The translations under genes and the position numbers were made by a program. A stretch of DNA of 64,000 bases, taken from Pseudomonas sp. CCI4.2. Lineage in GTDB: Bacteria; Pseudomonadota; Gammaproteobacteria; Pseudomonadales; Pseudomonadaceae. Below are positions 25,453 through 33,254 of this stretch, one piece after another. Numbering within the stretch: position 1 is the stretch's first letter; each line of letters begins with the position of its first letter. The stretch lies in NCBI RefSeq assembly GCF_034350045.1, contig NZ_CP133781.1:4886501-4950500 (forward strand), read 5' to 3'. The notes beneath the pieces were generated by a model that was given only the letters and a program-made list of their open reading frames with translations, was not told where the DNA came from and ran no database searches.

Positions 25453-25709
25453 ACGACGATCTCAACGTCCGGCGCGTACTCCTCGAGCAAGGTGCCCGCC
25501 AGCTGCATGGTCAACACCGGGTTGCGCAGCAACGGGCGCAGCGCGCCCAGGTGCTCGGCGATCACGGTGTTGGTCAGCAGGTTGTTGGACGGCGCCACCT
25601 TGTTGTTGGGGGTCACCGCGTTGAAGTACTTGGTGACGTCGGCCGGGGCCAGGGTGAAGGTAAAGTCGGTGTCGCCGATGCTCAGGGTAATGTCGCGTTT
25701 GTCAGTCAT
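25422..25709 (-). CDS. Tail assembly chaperone (zero-frame product)
   Basis: A 95-residue protein starting MTDKRDITLSIGDTDFTFTL. The frame is open further upstream, but that part lies over the end of the Rz gene. Content (FTLAPADVTKYFNAVTPNNK, PLLRNPVLTMQLAGTLLEEY) fits tail assembly chaperones of HP1-like phages, which hold the tape measure protein while the tube grows. It carries the slippery A AAA AAG 30 bases before its stop. It therefore should make both this short form and a longer fused form. Confidence 0.78.
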   Translation of the reverse strand: MTDKRDITLSIGDTDFTFTLAPADVTKYFNAVTPNNKVAPSNNLLTNTVIAEHLGALRPLLRNPVLTMQLAGTLLEEYAPDVEIVVKKPSTAPSV

Positions 25710-25746
25710 GGCGTGGATCCGTTCAGAGGTGAAAAGGTGGGTGAAG

Positions 25747-26190
25747 TCAGCGCAGACAAACCTGGCGCACATGGTCTTGCAGACCAAGAATCATTTGCCG
25801 ACTGAGGGCGAGCTGATCTTTGAGGGTGAAATAATCCGGTCGAGCGTCTGCTGTGAGTTCGGCGCTGGCTGCATCAGCCAGGCGGCCGGTGCTGGGGTCA
25901 GAGGGCACTGCGGCGCTGCAGGTGGCGTTAACGCGCAGCCGCTGACGGCCATCGTCAACAGCGCGGCGCAGCCCATCGTTTTCAGTGCGTTCATCGTTCA
26001 GTTCCTGGGTACGTTGAAGGTCAATCGCGTCACGGGCGGCCAGACGTTCGCCGCTGAGCCGGGCCGCTTCGCGCACGCCGGTCAGTTCATGCACGGCGCT
26101 GTCGCGTTCGCGTTGGGCGGTGCCCAGCAGGTCAGCGCCGATCCAGATCAGCAGCCCCACCAGTAACGGGATCAAGGCATAACGGATCAC
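25747..26190 (-). CDS. Rz-like spanin, inner-membrane subunit
   Basis: A 147-residue protein of the lysis cassette. The GTG at 26190 overlaps the lysozyme stop (GTGA) and has AGGTGG upstream. Residues 1-22 form a signal anchor (IRYALIPLLVGLLIWIGADL). A long charged helical stretch rich in Arg, Glu and Ala follows, typical for the periplasmic coiled coil of i-spanins. It joins with the embedded Rz1 to fuse inner and outer membranes in the last step of lysis. Confidence 0.8.
   Translation of the reverse strand: MIRYALIPLLVGLLIWIGADLLGTAQRERDSAVHELTGVREAARLSGERLAARDAIDLQRTQELNDERTENDGLRRAVDDGRQRLRVNATCSAAVPSDPSTGRLADAASAELTADARPDYFTLKDQLALSRQMILGLQDHVRQVCLR
25791..25994 (-). CDS. Rz1-like spanin, outer-membrane lipoprotein (embedded)
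   Basis: A 67-residue frame lying wholly within the Rz gene in another reading phase. It has a signal peptide with lipobox (LLTMAVSGCALTPP, Cys20) and a proline-rich short mature part (PPAAPQCPLTPAPAAWLMQP). The nested position, the lipobox and the Pro content are diagnostic for Rz1 o-spanins. Confidence 0.85.
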   Translation of the reverse strand: MNALKTMGCAALLTMAVSGCALTPPAAPQCPLTPAPAAWLMQPAPNSQQTLDRIISPSKISSPSVGK

Positions 26191-26654
26191 AACCCCACCT
26201 CGCACAATTCACCTTCAGCCGCTCGACGCTTGACCAGGCCGGCCAACGGTTTACCGCCGGCATAGACCCAGCGACTCAGTTCGGTACAGGCGCCCTGGGC
26301 GTTGCCGTCATTCAACTTGCGCAGCAGCGTGGAGCGGGCGAACTGGCTTTCACCGACGTTGTAAACAAACGAGCCCAGGGCGGCGCGACGGGTCTCGGGT
26401 AATGGCACGCGTACCTGTCGGTCAACCGCTGCCAGGGCGCTGTTCAGCTCCTGTTCCAGCAACTGGTTGCACTGGACAGGCGTGGCCACGTCGCCCAGGG
26501 ACACGCCTCGGGTGATGCCTTCGCAAAGGGTGGGGATGCCGACCGGGTCCAGGTAGGCCACCAGTGAGCGGCCTTCGAACCATGTCACCAGGGCGCCGGC
26601 CATGCCCATGCTGCCGGTCAGTGCACCGATGATGACCTTCTGGCGTAGGTTCAT
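26187..26654 (-). CDS. Phage lysozyme (GH24, likely SAR endolysin)
   Basis: A 155-residue muramidase that cleaves peptidoglycan. The catalytic pattern is present: Glu in WFEGRSLVAYLDPVGIPT, with Asp nine and Thr fifteen residues later (E-8-D-5-T of T4-type lysozymes). The N-terminus (KVIIGALTGSMGMAGALVTW) is a weak hydrophobic, Gly/Ala-rich helix of the kind that acts as a releasable signal-anchor in SAR endolysins. The start at 26654 overlaps the upstream stop (ATGA); an ATG six bases earlier is also possible. Confidence 0.88.
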   Translation of the reverse strand: MNLRQKVIIGALTGSMGMAGALVTWFEGRSLVAYLDPVGIPTLCEGITRGVSLGDVATPVQCNQLLEQELNSALAAVDRQVRVPLPETRRAALGSFVYNVGESQFARSTLLRKLNDGNAQGACTELSRWVYAGGKPLAGLVKRRAAEGELCEVGL

Positions 26655-26980
26655 GGCCATAGCACCCGCATCAGCACGGGGCCGAACATCTGCAGAATGG
26701 CCCACAGCGTGCTGGCCACGGCCAGCGCCCAGGTGATCCTGGTGCTGATACCGGACACCACGCTGGTCAGTTTTTGCTGGCCCACGTTGAGTTCAGACAG
26801 CTGACCCGACATGTGTTCGAACTGTTGTTCCAGCTTGGTGACCCGTATCGGCACCGATTCGTGCCGGTTCTCCATATGAGTCAGGCGGTGTTGAATGACT
26901 GCCATATTCTGCTCCAGGCTGGCCAGGCGTCCGGACTCTGAACTCGCCTCACCGAGGCTTGGCCATAGACTGTGGGTCAT
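26651..26980 (-). CDS. Putative holin-type membrane protein
   Basis: A 109-residue protein starting MTHSLWPSLGEASSESGRLA, then a long heptad-like helix (LEQNMAVIQHRLTHMENRHE) and one C-terminal membrane helix (RITWALAVASTLWAILQMFG). It sits directly before the lysozyme gene with an ATGA overlap, the place of holins in HP1-like phages. The single C-terminal helix and the coiled coil are unlike classic holins, so another role (for example membrane anchor or antiholin) is possible. Confidence 0.55.
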   Translation of the reverse strand: MTHSLWPSLGEASSESGRLASLEQNMAVIQHRLTHMENRHESVPIRVTKLEQQFEHMSGQLSELNVGQQKLTSVVSGISTRITWALAVASTLWAILQMFGPVLMRVLWP

Positions 26981-27189
26981 CGGCGGTTTCCTTTCTCGAA
27001 AGTGGTCTGGCACGGCACACAACGGACGATCGCGCCCATTGCCTGGCGCCGTGCAGGGATCTTGTCGTCACACGTCAGGCAGTGGCTGCGGCTCGGCCCC
27101 GAGGGGCGCGGCCGGGCCAGCAGGCCCTCAATCGACCGCTTGCGCTCCAGCTCCTCGATCACCTGGGCGTCGTCGAGCCAATCGGCCAT
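26977..27189 (-). CDS. TraR/DksA-type zinc-finger protein
   Basis: A 70-residue protein with a DksA/TraR C4 zinc finger near its C-terminus (CLTCDDKIPARRQA, then VRCVPCQTTFEKGNRR). The N-terminal helices (DWLDDAQVIEELERKRSIEG) fit the secondary-channel-binding coiled coil of short TraR homologues. TraR-like proteins bind RNA polymerase and mimic DksA with ppGpp. HP1-like phages carry one in this place, between tail tube and lysis genes. The start overlaps the stop of the tube gene. Confidence 0.85.
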   Translation of the reverse strand: MADWLDDAQVIEELERKRSIEGLLARPRPSGPSRSHCLTCDDKIPARRQAMGAIVRCVPCQTTFEKGNRR

Positions 27190-27638
27190 CAGCTGAACCC
27201 TTCGGTTTCGGTCGAGTCCAGGTACGGCACGCCGTTGATGCGGATAAAGTCTGGACTGGTGACGTCGAAGGCCACCTTGTGCGTGGACTTGCTGCCGCCC
27301 TTGGGATCGATGTCCAGCAGGCCGGCAATCTTGAGCTTGCAGCCGAAGGCTTCCACCCGCAGTTCATCGGTCGCGGTCTTGGCAAAGAACAGCACGTCAA
27401 AGGCTTCCAGCTTGCGAAACGAGCCTGCGCGGCCGGCGGCTTCGATCAGCAGGGAAAAGTTGGTACTGTCCAGCTCGAACTCGCCGCTGGCCGCCACGTC
27501 GCCGTCCACGTGCCCGTCAGGCACGCCTCGGGTCTGGGCCACGGCGCTGTTGTCGGTCAAATCCAGTGAGGCTTTTTCGATGTGCACCTGCAGGTCGCCC
27601 AAGGTGACGTCGAAGTTCATACCGCTAATGCGTGACAT
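27189..27638 (-). CDS. Tail tube protein (DUF2597-type)
   Basis: A 149-residue protein directly after the sheath gene, the constant place of the tube subunit. It opens SRISGMNFDVTLGDLQVHIE and has the DUF2597 centre (VDGDVAASGEFELDSTNFSL). It assembles as stacked rings inside the sheath to form the DNA channel. Length is normal for this family. Confidence 0.8.
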   Translation of the reverse strand: MSRISGMNFDVTLGDLQVHIEKASLDLTDNSAVAQTRGVPDGHVDGDVAASGEFELDSTNFSLLIEAAGRAGSFRKLEAFDVLFFAKTATDELRVEAFGCKLKIAGLLDIDPKGGSKSTHKVAFDVTSPDFIRINGVPYLDSTETEGFS

Positions 27639-27659
27639 GCTGCTTTCCTCTTACTTTTA

Positions 27660-28775
27660 TTACTCGTCATCGCCCAAGGACAAATCCAGCGCGATGTTGG
27701 CGGTCAGGTCCTTGGGGCAGTTGTAGGGGCGGACCATCAGGTAGGCCTCAATCGCGGTGCGGCTTTTCCACACCAGGGTGATGTCGCCATCTTTGGGGGG
27801 CTGGATGTCGCCGGGAAACACCAGACCGGCAAAGCTTGCTGAACGCGACATCTCGCGCAGCGGGCGCATTAACTTGAGCTTGGTGCTGGCCATGCTGTTG
27901 GGGGTGCTGTTGACCGTGCGGTCCGCCACCAGGCGAATCAGCAAGATCCGGATCAGGCGGGCCGCCTTGTCGACAATGCGCAGGTTCTCGATCACCGTGA
28001 AATCGCTGCCCGGAGCGTCGAGCAAAGTGGCGTCACCCCAGAACATGCCGGGGTAATCGGCGTAGGACTGCGGCACCGAGAGGCGCGCCTTGTCCAGTTC
28101 ACTCAAGACCGCCGAGGACAACGCCTGGCCTTCTGAGTCGGTCGGCACTGGACCCAGGGCGACCAGCGCACCGGTGGCCACCCGCATCGGGCTGTCGGCA
28201 ATGCTCACCTGAGCACTGGCCAAACGACCGGCCAGCACACCCAGATCATTGCCGTGCAACTGCGGCACCAGCAGCACCCGAGGCGCGGCCACATTCGCTG
28301 TCAGGGCGCGTTGTTCAATCAGGTACTCGGACCACTCCTGATCCTTGGCGATGCCAATCGAGCAAGCCATGACAAACAGGCGACGCCCGTAGCGGTTGCC
28401 CAGGGCGATGGCGGCGGCGTGCAGGGCTTCCAGTTCCGCCGGGGCGTCCACCGGCTTGGTGATGATCACGGCTTCAACCGCCACGTTAGCGTCTTGCGCC
28501 TGGTCCAGCGCCGCTTGCCACTCGCCGTCGGCAGCCAGAGGCGCGGCGGTGCAGGCCCAGCGGTCACCGCCGTTAAAGCGCGCCGCGCTGATCTGGGTCT
28601 TGAGGTCCGAAACCGCCTCACCCAATTCAATGTCCAGGTCGCTGTCGGTGTTCAAGGCCAGCAGCTTGCCGACGTTTTTCGGCGCCGGGCCGATGAACAG
28701 AAAATAGCGCTCAATCGCCGTGACCGGGCCTTGGCCCAGATTCAGGTTATTGACGCTGACGTTGCCTTGAGCCAT
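27660..28775 (-). CDS. Contractile tail sheath protein (DUF2586-type)
   Basis: A 371-residue sheath protein. The N-terminus (NVSVNNLNLGQGPVTAIERY, FLFIGPAP) and the end (TLVWKSRTAIEAYLMVRPYN, CPKDLTANIALDLS) are those of the DUF2586 sheath family used by HP1/K139-like phages in place of P2 gpFI. Mid-protein blocks GKRYGRR-like NRYGRRLFVMACSIG and LVPQLHGNDLGVLAGRLASA are also family-like. Presence of a sheath shows the prophage is a myovirus. Confidence 0.85.
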   Translation of the reverse strand: MAQGNVSVNNLNLGQGPVTAIERYFLFIGPAPKNVGKLLALNTDSDLDIELGEAVSDLKTQISAARFNGGDRWACTAAPLAADGEWQAALDQAQDANVAVEAVIITKPVDAPAELEALHAAAIALGNRYGRRLFVMACSIGIAKDQEWSEYLIEQRALTANVAAPRVLLVPQLHGNDLGVLAGRLASAQVSIADSPMRVATGALVALGPVPTDSEGQALSSAVLSELDKARLSVPQSYADYPGMFWGDATLLDAPGSDFTVIENLRIVDKAARLIRILLIRLVADRTVNSTPNSMASTKLKLMRPLREMSRSASFAGLVFPGDIQPPKDGDITLVWKSRTAIEAYLMVRPYNCPKDLTANIALDLSLGDDE

Positions 28776-28786
28776 GGGAGGTCTCG

Positions 28787-29455
28787 CTATCGGGGGGCGT
28801 TAAGGGTTTGCTGCAGCACGGTGCTCAACACCTGGCGCACGTCCTGGGCAGAAGCGCCCAGCACGGCGCGCGCCGGGAGCACCACGTTCCAGCTGTGTCT
28901 TTTGGGGGTCTTGCCTTGCAGCTGGGCCAGGATCAACCCGGCCTGTCCGCTCTTGAGGTGTTCGACGATCCAGCCCAGCGCCGGCCGCTTCCGGCGTTTT
29001 CCATTCTTTCCACTGCGCACCTGATAGCCCGCCTTGAGCAAACCCTTGGCCTGCTCACGGGTGGCCGGGGCGGCGTAGTCCGGGGCCTTATTCTGGCGGC
29101 GCAGACGGGCCGGGGTCATGGTCTCGGTCTTGCCGGCCTGGTGTTCGTCGGCGATGCGCGAGGTCACGCGGCTCTTCCAGCCCAGAACGGCGCTCTCGCT
29201 GCTGACACTGACCACCTGCAGGTTTTTGCCCAGGCCGCTCAACAGCTTGCGTTTGCTGCCCCCGTTGCGTGGCGCGTAGGCCGTGCCGTCCAGGTTGCGC
29301 TGGGCGCGGATGCGTTGCCGGTTCGACGTGCGCAGGCGCTTGGCGGCGGTGTTCAGCAGGCGCCGACGCTGGGCTGCTGACAAGGCCAGCAACTGCAACT
29401 GCTGCTGGGCACCGACCAGTCCACGCACATCAAAATTAAACATCGGCTGGCTCAT
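28787..29455 (-). CDS. S: Phage virion morphogenesis / tail completion protein (gpS-like)
   Basis: A 222-residue, strongly basic protein opening FDVRGLVGAQQQLQLLALSA, then RRRLLNTAAKRLRTSNRQRI and a GTAYAPRNGG turn. This is the signature of the gpS/gpG-type virion morphogenesis family, needed for tail completion and joining. It precedes the sheath gene and overlaps the gpR-like gene by 20 bases. Confidence 0.82.
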   Translation of the reverse strand: MSQPMFNFDVRGLVGAQQQLQLLALSAAQRRRLLNTAAKRLRTSNRQRIRAQRNLDGTAYAPRNGGSKRKLLSGLGKNLQVVSVSSESAVLGWKSRVTSRIADEHQAGKTETMTPARLRRQNKAPDYAAPATREQAKGLLKAGYQVRSGKNGKRRKRPALGWIVEHLKSGQAGLILAQLQGKTPKRHSWNVVLPARAVLGASAQDVRQVLSTVLQQTLNAPR

Positions 29456-29891
29456 GAATCACGGCCCCCTGTTCGGCAATCCACAGGTCATAGGGGACAA
29501 AGGCCCAGCGTTTGCCAAATGCTTCGAACTCGCCGTTGTCGTCTTCCGCCAGGTGCTGCGGCTCGATGAAATCCAACTGCAGCTCGACGTCGGCAACGTC
29601 CGGGTCCAGTTGGTCAATCTCAAAGCTGGGCGGGGCCAGGTCATCGTCTTCACGGTTGACGTCGTGCAGTTCGAGCCAGTACCCCACCAGGGCCATGAGG
29701 CGCGCCGGATGATCGGCAAAACGCTCAAGTGATATGACCGCCCGATAGTGCATGTCGCCCATGTGCAAACCCTTGTCGGTGGGCTTCCAGCGCAGCGGTA
29801 AGGTGATGTGTTCGGCCCAGCTGTCGAGCTGCTCGGGCAGCACCACGCGGCGCTCGATCAAGAAGGCGGTCAAGGCCCGCAGCTTGTCCAT
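29436..29891 (-). CDS. R: Tail completion protein (gpR-like)
   Basis: A 151-residue protein starting MDKLRALTAFLIERRVVLPE. A longer frame upstream reads arginine- and proline-rich nonsense over the gpL gene and is rejected. Content (WAEHITLPLRWKPTDKGLHM, YRAVISLERFADHPARLMAL, VGYWLELHD) matches gpR-like completion proteins. Its ATG overlaps the gpL stop (TGATG). Confidence 0.8.
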   Translation of the reverse strand: MDKLRALTAFLIERRVVLPEQLDSWAEHITLPLRWKPTDKGLHMGDMHYRAVISLERFADHPARLMALVGYWLELHDVNREDDDLAPPSFEIDQLDPDVADVELQLDFIEPQHLAEDDNGEFEAFGKRWAFVPYDLWIAEQGAVIHEPADV

Positions 29892-30352
29892 CAGAGCAGC
29901 TCTGCAGTGATGCGCGAACGGCCCTGAATCAGGCGCACCGCTTGTTGGCTGAACGCCAGAAAGGCCGCCGCCGTGTCCGGGGCTTCCTTGGCCAAGTTCT
30001 CGGCCGACTCGCGGCGCACCACGGTGACGAATTGGGCCAGCAGGTAGGACTTGGCGCGGCAATACACGGCGCGCTTGTAGCTCAGGACCATCAGTTCTCG
30101 TCTTGGCAGCAGCACCAGGTCGGCGGTCGCGAGGGTATCGATACCCAGCGCCTGCCAACGCAGCTGACGCCGGCACAGGTCCAGGTTGATTTCGCCCATG
30201 GCCAGGGTAATGCCGTCCACCAGCAACTCGACCAGGTACTCCGCCGGCAGCCGATAACCACGTTGAAATTCAGCCACGTCCAGGTCCGGCCAAAAGCCGT
30301 CATTGGCGATCGGCTGATCAATCAAGGTGGTGGGCCTGCCCGAGAAACTCAT
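29891..30352 (-). CDS. L: Head completion protein (gpL-like)
   Basis: A 153-residue head completion/stabilisation protein that seals packaged heads for tail joining. It has the gpL features NDGFWPDLDVAEFQRGYRLP and RRQLRWQALGIDTLATADLV. A hairpin lies 55 bases upstream, so its expression may be set apart from the capsid genes before it. Confidence 0.82.
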   Translation of the reverse strand: MSFSGRPTTLIDQPIANDGFWPDLDVAEFQRGYRLPAEYLVELLVDGITLAMGEINLDLCRRQLRWQALGIDTLATADLVLLPRRELMVLSYKRAVYCRAKSYLLAQFVTVVRRESAENLAKEAPDTAAAFLAFSQQAVRLIQGRSRITAELL

Positions 30353-30406
30353 ACCGCCGCGCTCCAGGAACTAAAAAAAGGAAAATGGCTTACAAATAAA
30401 AAATAG

Positions 30407-30470
30407 AGCGGGGAAACGATGTCACGTGAGGCGGACCACTCAAGGCGACTCAGGTCGATCGTTCCCCGCT
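30407..30470 (-). terminator. Long hairpin between gpM and gpL genes
   Basis: Arms AGCGGGGAAACGAT (30407-30420) and ATCGTTCCCCGCT (30458-30470) pair with one bulged base around a 37-base loop. The leftward transcript has A/T-rich sequence after it (TATTTTTTATTTGTAAGCC), so it could act as a partial terminator or an RNA-processing site inside the head operon. Confidence 0.5.
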
Positions 30471-30487
30471 GGGGGGGGTAGTCTTTT

Positions 30488-31174
30488 TTAATCGGCCTGC
30501 TGTTTCTTGAGGGCCTTGTGCGCATCGTCCTGTTTGGTCTTCACACCGATGCCAGGGTACAAATGCGTGGCCCGCTCAAAGTGGGCAATGGCCTCGCTCC
30601 AGCGCTCCTGGTCAAAGGCGATCAGGCCGAGCAACTTGTGGTAGCGCGCAGGGATTTTTTCGAACAGTTGCCACTCGCCATCGACACGCGGCAGCAGTTG
30701 CGACAGGTACGGCTCCGGGCTGCGCCCGGCCTTGTACTCGGCGTCAGCCCAGTCGGCCACGGCGTCGCCAATGAAGGTCGGGATGTCGCGCTTGAAGCGC
30801 TCGGGCATGGCCTGGTTCTGTGCCATGGCAAAGTCGGCCAGCTCCAGGCCTTGCTCAAACTGCTCGGTGTCAAACAGCCAGACCAGCACCTGCACCAGTA
30901 CCGGGTTGGGGTGGTTCAGGCCCGACTCGTGATAACGCTCCACGTACTCCAGGTACTTGGGCAGCAGCTCTTCACGCTTGAGGCGCTGGCGGGCTTCCAT
31001 GGCGTTCAAGTCCGAGAGCCTGGCGCAATCCACGGCCAGGGCACTGGTCATCAATGCCAGGTGTTTTTGTGCATTGGCGGGACCGGCCAGCGCTGTGGCC
31101 GGGGTGTACGGCGTCCCGACGGCAGCGGACCCGTGATCGAGCACGCGGCGTTTGTGTTTCAGGGCCAGGCTCAT
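30488..31174 (-). CDS. M: Terminase endonuclease subunit (gpM-like)
   Basis: A 228-residue small terminase subunit. The core reads LVWLFDTEQFEQGLELADFA and GDAVADWADAEYKAGRSPEP, both conserved in P2 gpM, and the end has tetratricopeptide-like helices (LLGLIAFDQERWSEAIAHFE). It cuts at cos with the ATPase gpP. It overlaps the capsid stop by four bases. Confidence 0.85.
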   Translation of the reverse strand: MSLALKHKRRVLDHGSAAVGTPYTPATALAGPANAQKHLALMTSALAVDCARLSDLNAMEARQRLKREELLPKYLEYVERYHESGLNHPNPVLVQVLVWLFDTEQFEQGLELADFAMAQNQAMPERFKRDIPTFIGDAVADWADAEYKAGRSPEPYLSQLLPRVDGEWQLFEKIPARYHKLLGLIAFDQERWSEAIAHFERATHLYPGIGVKTKQDDAHKALKKQQAD

Positions 31175-32226
31175 ACGCCGAACTCCTCAGGAACATCAGG
31201 TACCAGTGGCGTCACGAACTCGACGTTGCGCGGTTCAATCGCGGCAAACTTGCCCAGTTGCTCGATCACATAACCCTCGTTGCGAGCGTTGTAGTCCTCG
31301 ATCTGCGAGCGTTTGGGGTTCTCGATGATCTGGCGGCGCCAGCTGGTGTCCTGAAAGTAGATCGACAGGTTGTCCCAACTGGTGACCACCACGCCGGTGC
31401 TCGGAAAGTGCGGGCACGTGAACGTCGGCAAGCCGCCATACGTGGCGATGACCTGCGCCTGCTCAATGCGCTCCTTCTCTGTCGGGGTGTCGCCCTGGGC
31501 GGCGTACAACTTGCCCTTCTCGCGGGCCAGCATATCGCGGCCAATGATCGCGACCAGGTCGCCGCCGTCGCGGAATTCTTCGTCGATCATCAACGAGACG
31601 TCAAAGACCAGGGCGTCGAGGTTGGCGTAGTCACCCCCCACGCCGATCTTGATTTTCCATTGGGTCTCGCCACTTTCAAGAATCTGCTGCGGGGCCTGCT
31701 CGCGGGCAATCTGCAGCCAGCCCTTGTTCACGTCCTGCAGCAGCGGGTTGGCAATGCGGTCGGTGTTGGCGGCAATGCTGGTGCCATTCCAGCCGATGAT
31801 GATCCGGTCCAGACCGATCTGCTTTTGCACTGCGGCGGCATAGCGCTTGGCAAAATCGGGGAACTTGGCCCAAGCATCGATCGTGGCGTATTTGAGCGCC
31901 ACGTCGCTGTGGGTGTCGAACAATTCGTAACCCAGGCCGTCAAGGCCCAGCACGTTGTGCGCTTCGCGGTCGGTGGTATTGGTGTTAGTGCGGCCGGTCA
32001 CGGTGCCATTGACGCCCAGCATGACTTTCTCGCCCTTGATCTCGCTGACCGGCAACACATTGATGCGCTGCAGGAAGGCCGAGCTCAGGGTGATCTTGTC
32101 GTTAAGGGTCTGGGCATGGGTCGGGTCGACATTAAAGGCCTGGCGCACGTCCTCCACGGCATAGGTGGAGGCGATGGCCAGCGCCAGGGTGCTGAATTTC
32201 AAACGGGCGGTTGTGCTCAGGCTCAT
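31171..32226 (-). CDS. N: Major capsid protein (gpN-like)
   Basis: A 351-residue P2-type major capsid precursor. Family blocks are visible: FNVDPTHAQTLNDKITLSSA, FLQRINVLPVSEIKGEKVML, FPDFAKRYAAAVQKQIGLDR, IIIGWNGTSIAANTD and VKNGWLQ-like VNKGWLQIAREQAP. It forms the T=7 shell and is trimmed by the gpO protease. It overlaps gpO (TGATG) and gpM. Confidence 0.92.
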   Translation of the reverse strand: MSLSTTARLKFSTLALAIASTYAVEDVRQAFNVDPTHAQTLNDKITLSSAFLQRINVLPVSEIKGEKVMLGVNGTVTGRTNTNTTDREAHNVLGLDGLGYELFDTHSDVALKYATIDAWAKFPDFAKRYAAAVQKQIGLDRIIIGWNGTSIAANTDRIANPLLQDVNKGWLQIAREQAPQQILESGETQWKIKIGVGGDYANLDALVFDVSLMIDEEFRDGGDLVAIIGRDMLAREKGKLYAAQGDTPTEKERIEQAQVIATYGGLPTFTCPHFPSTGVVVTSWDNLSIYFQDTSWRRQIIENPKRSQIEDYNARNEGYVIEQLGKFAAIEPRNVEFVTPLVPDVPEEFGV

Positions 32227-33092
32227 CAGTACACGGCCTCGGGTTTTTCATCGACAGCGCCGGTGACCAGGGGCACGTGTTGGCCTTGGCCCTGGTTGAG
32301 CGCGGTGTTGAACAAGTGGGTGAGCGACTGCAGTGAGCCTTGCAGCTCACTGAATTGTTCGGCGGTCACGCCGACACCCGGCGCGGTAATCGTTTCGGCG
32401 ACGGGAACAGCGGGAGCGATGGGAGCAGCCGGCTGAGCGGCAAACGTGGCCGCGCTTGTTTCGAGGCGGATGGCCACGGTGTCGAGCTTGGCCACGGCGG
32501 CAGCAAAGACCTCGGCGGTTTTGGGGTCCATGGAGGAGTTCTCTTCAAAGGGAGGAGCGAGGGGGTTGGCTTGAAACAGGTTCATCAGGCGGGCAAAAAA
32601 CTTGAGCTCAGTGTCACCCGCGTCGCCCGTCCCAGCAGGCATCAGGTCACCCAGTGGCTCGACGTTGGCAAAGTGATTGCCGGTGGCGGCTTTGCGGGAA
32701 AAATGCAGCGGCTCGGTACCGAGGCTCGCCGGTTCATCAGTGACCGCCAGGCCGCACAGGTAGGCCTGGCCGCTGTCACCGAAATTCGGCTGAATTTCCA
32801 CGCTGCTGAAAATCTTCTGGCCGTCCTTGTTCAGTTGGAGCAGCCGATCGTTGGGCTGCAGTCGGGCGAACAACGCAACGTGGCCACCGTCGAGCTCTTC
32901 GGCTTTCACCTGGGCGACGGTGCCCATGCTGCCAAAATAGCGAATGTGCTCGTACCAGATGGTCGCGGTGTAGGTCGCGGGGTTGTAGCTGGCCGCCATG
33001 TCGCGCAAATCCTGCGGATCGATGGTGCGACCGTCGGCGGTCTTGCCGCTGGTAGCGACACGTTTCCAGTCAGTAATGAGGGTGCGGGGCAT
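32226..33092 (-). CDS. O: Capsid scaffolding protein / protease (gpO-like)
   Basis: A 288-residue protein with an N-terminal serine-protease half (DGRTIDPQDLRDMAASYNPA, IWYEHIRYFGSMGTVAQVKA, LAVTDEPASLGTEPLHFSRK) and a helical C-terminal scaffold half rich in Ala and Glu. It guides capsid assembly and cuts itself and gpN. It is the first gene of the leftward late operon and diverges from the terminase gene. Confidence 0.88.
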   Translation of the reverse strand: MPRTLITDWKRVATSGKTADGRTIDPQDLRDMAASYNPATYTATIWYEHIRYFGSMGTVAQVKAEELDGGHVALFARLQPNDRLLQLNKDGQKIFSSVEIQPNFGDSGQAYLCGLAVTDEPASLGTEPLHFSRKAATGNHFANVEPLGDLMPAGTGDAGDTELKFFARLMNLFQANPLAPPFEENSSMDPKTAEVFAAAVAKLDTVAIRLETSAATFAAQPAAPIAPAVPVAETITAPGVGVTAEQFSELQGSLQSLTHLFNTALNQGQGQHVPLVTGAVDEKPEAVY

Positions 33093-33254
33093 GGGGCCAA
33101 ATCGCTCGGTGTGGATCTAGTGGCCGCCACCATAGGCAGCTGTTTCGACCCAAACAATCGACTCAACTCCGTGTTTCACCTATTCCCGGGAAGTAGGAGG
33201 AACGCGGATTTTTAGCGCGGGTTTCCGGGCGTTGGCCTGCCTAAACTGCGGCCC
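33093..33254. promoter_or_regulatory. Divergent late promoter region (gpO / gpP)
   Basis: The 162 bases between the divergent late operons must hold both late promoters. An inverted repeat TGTTTCGACCCAAACA at 33141-33156 is a candidate site for the Ogr-type activator encoded at 36187. P2 Ogr sites are TGT-N12-ACA; here the spacing is N10, so the match is only approximate. Confidence 0.4.

Noticed and set aside
31054..32436. 460-codon plus-strand frame opposite capsid and terminase genes
   Set aside because: The minus strand encodes clear gpN, gpM and gpO proteins with coupled starts; the reverse frame is a codon-bias shadow.
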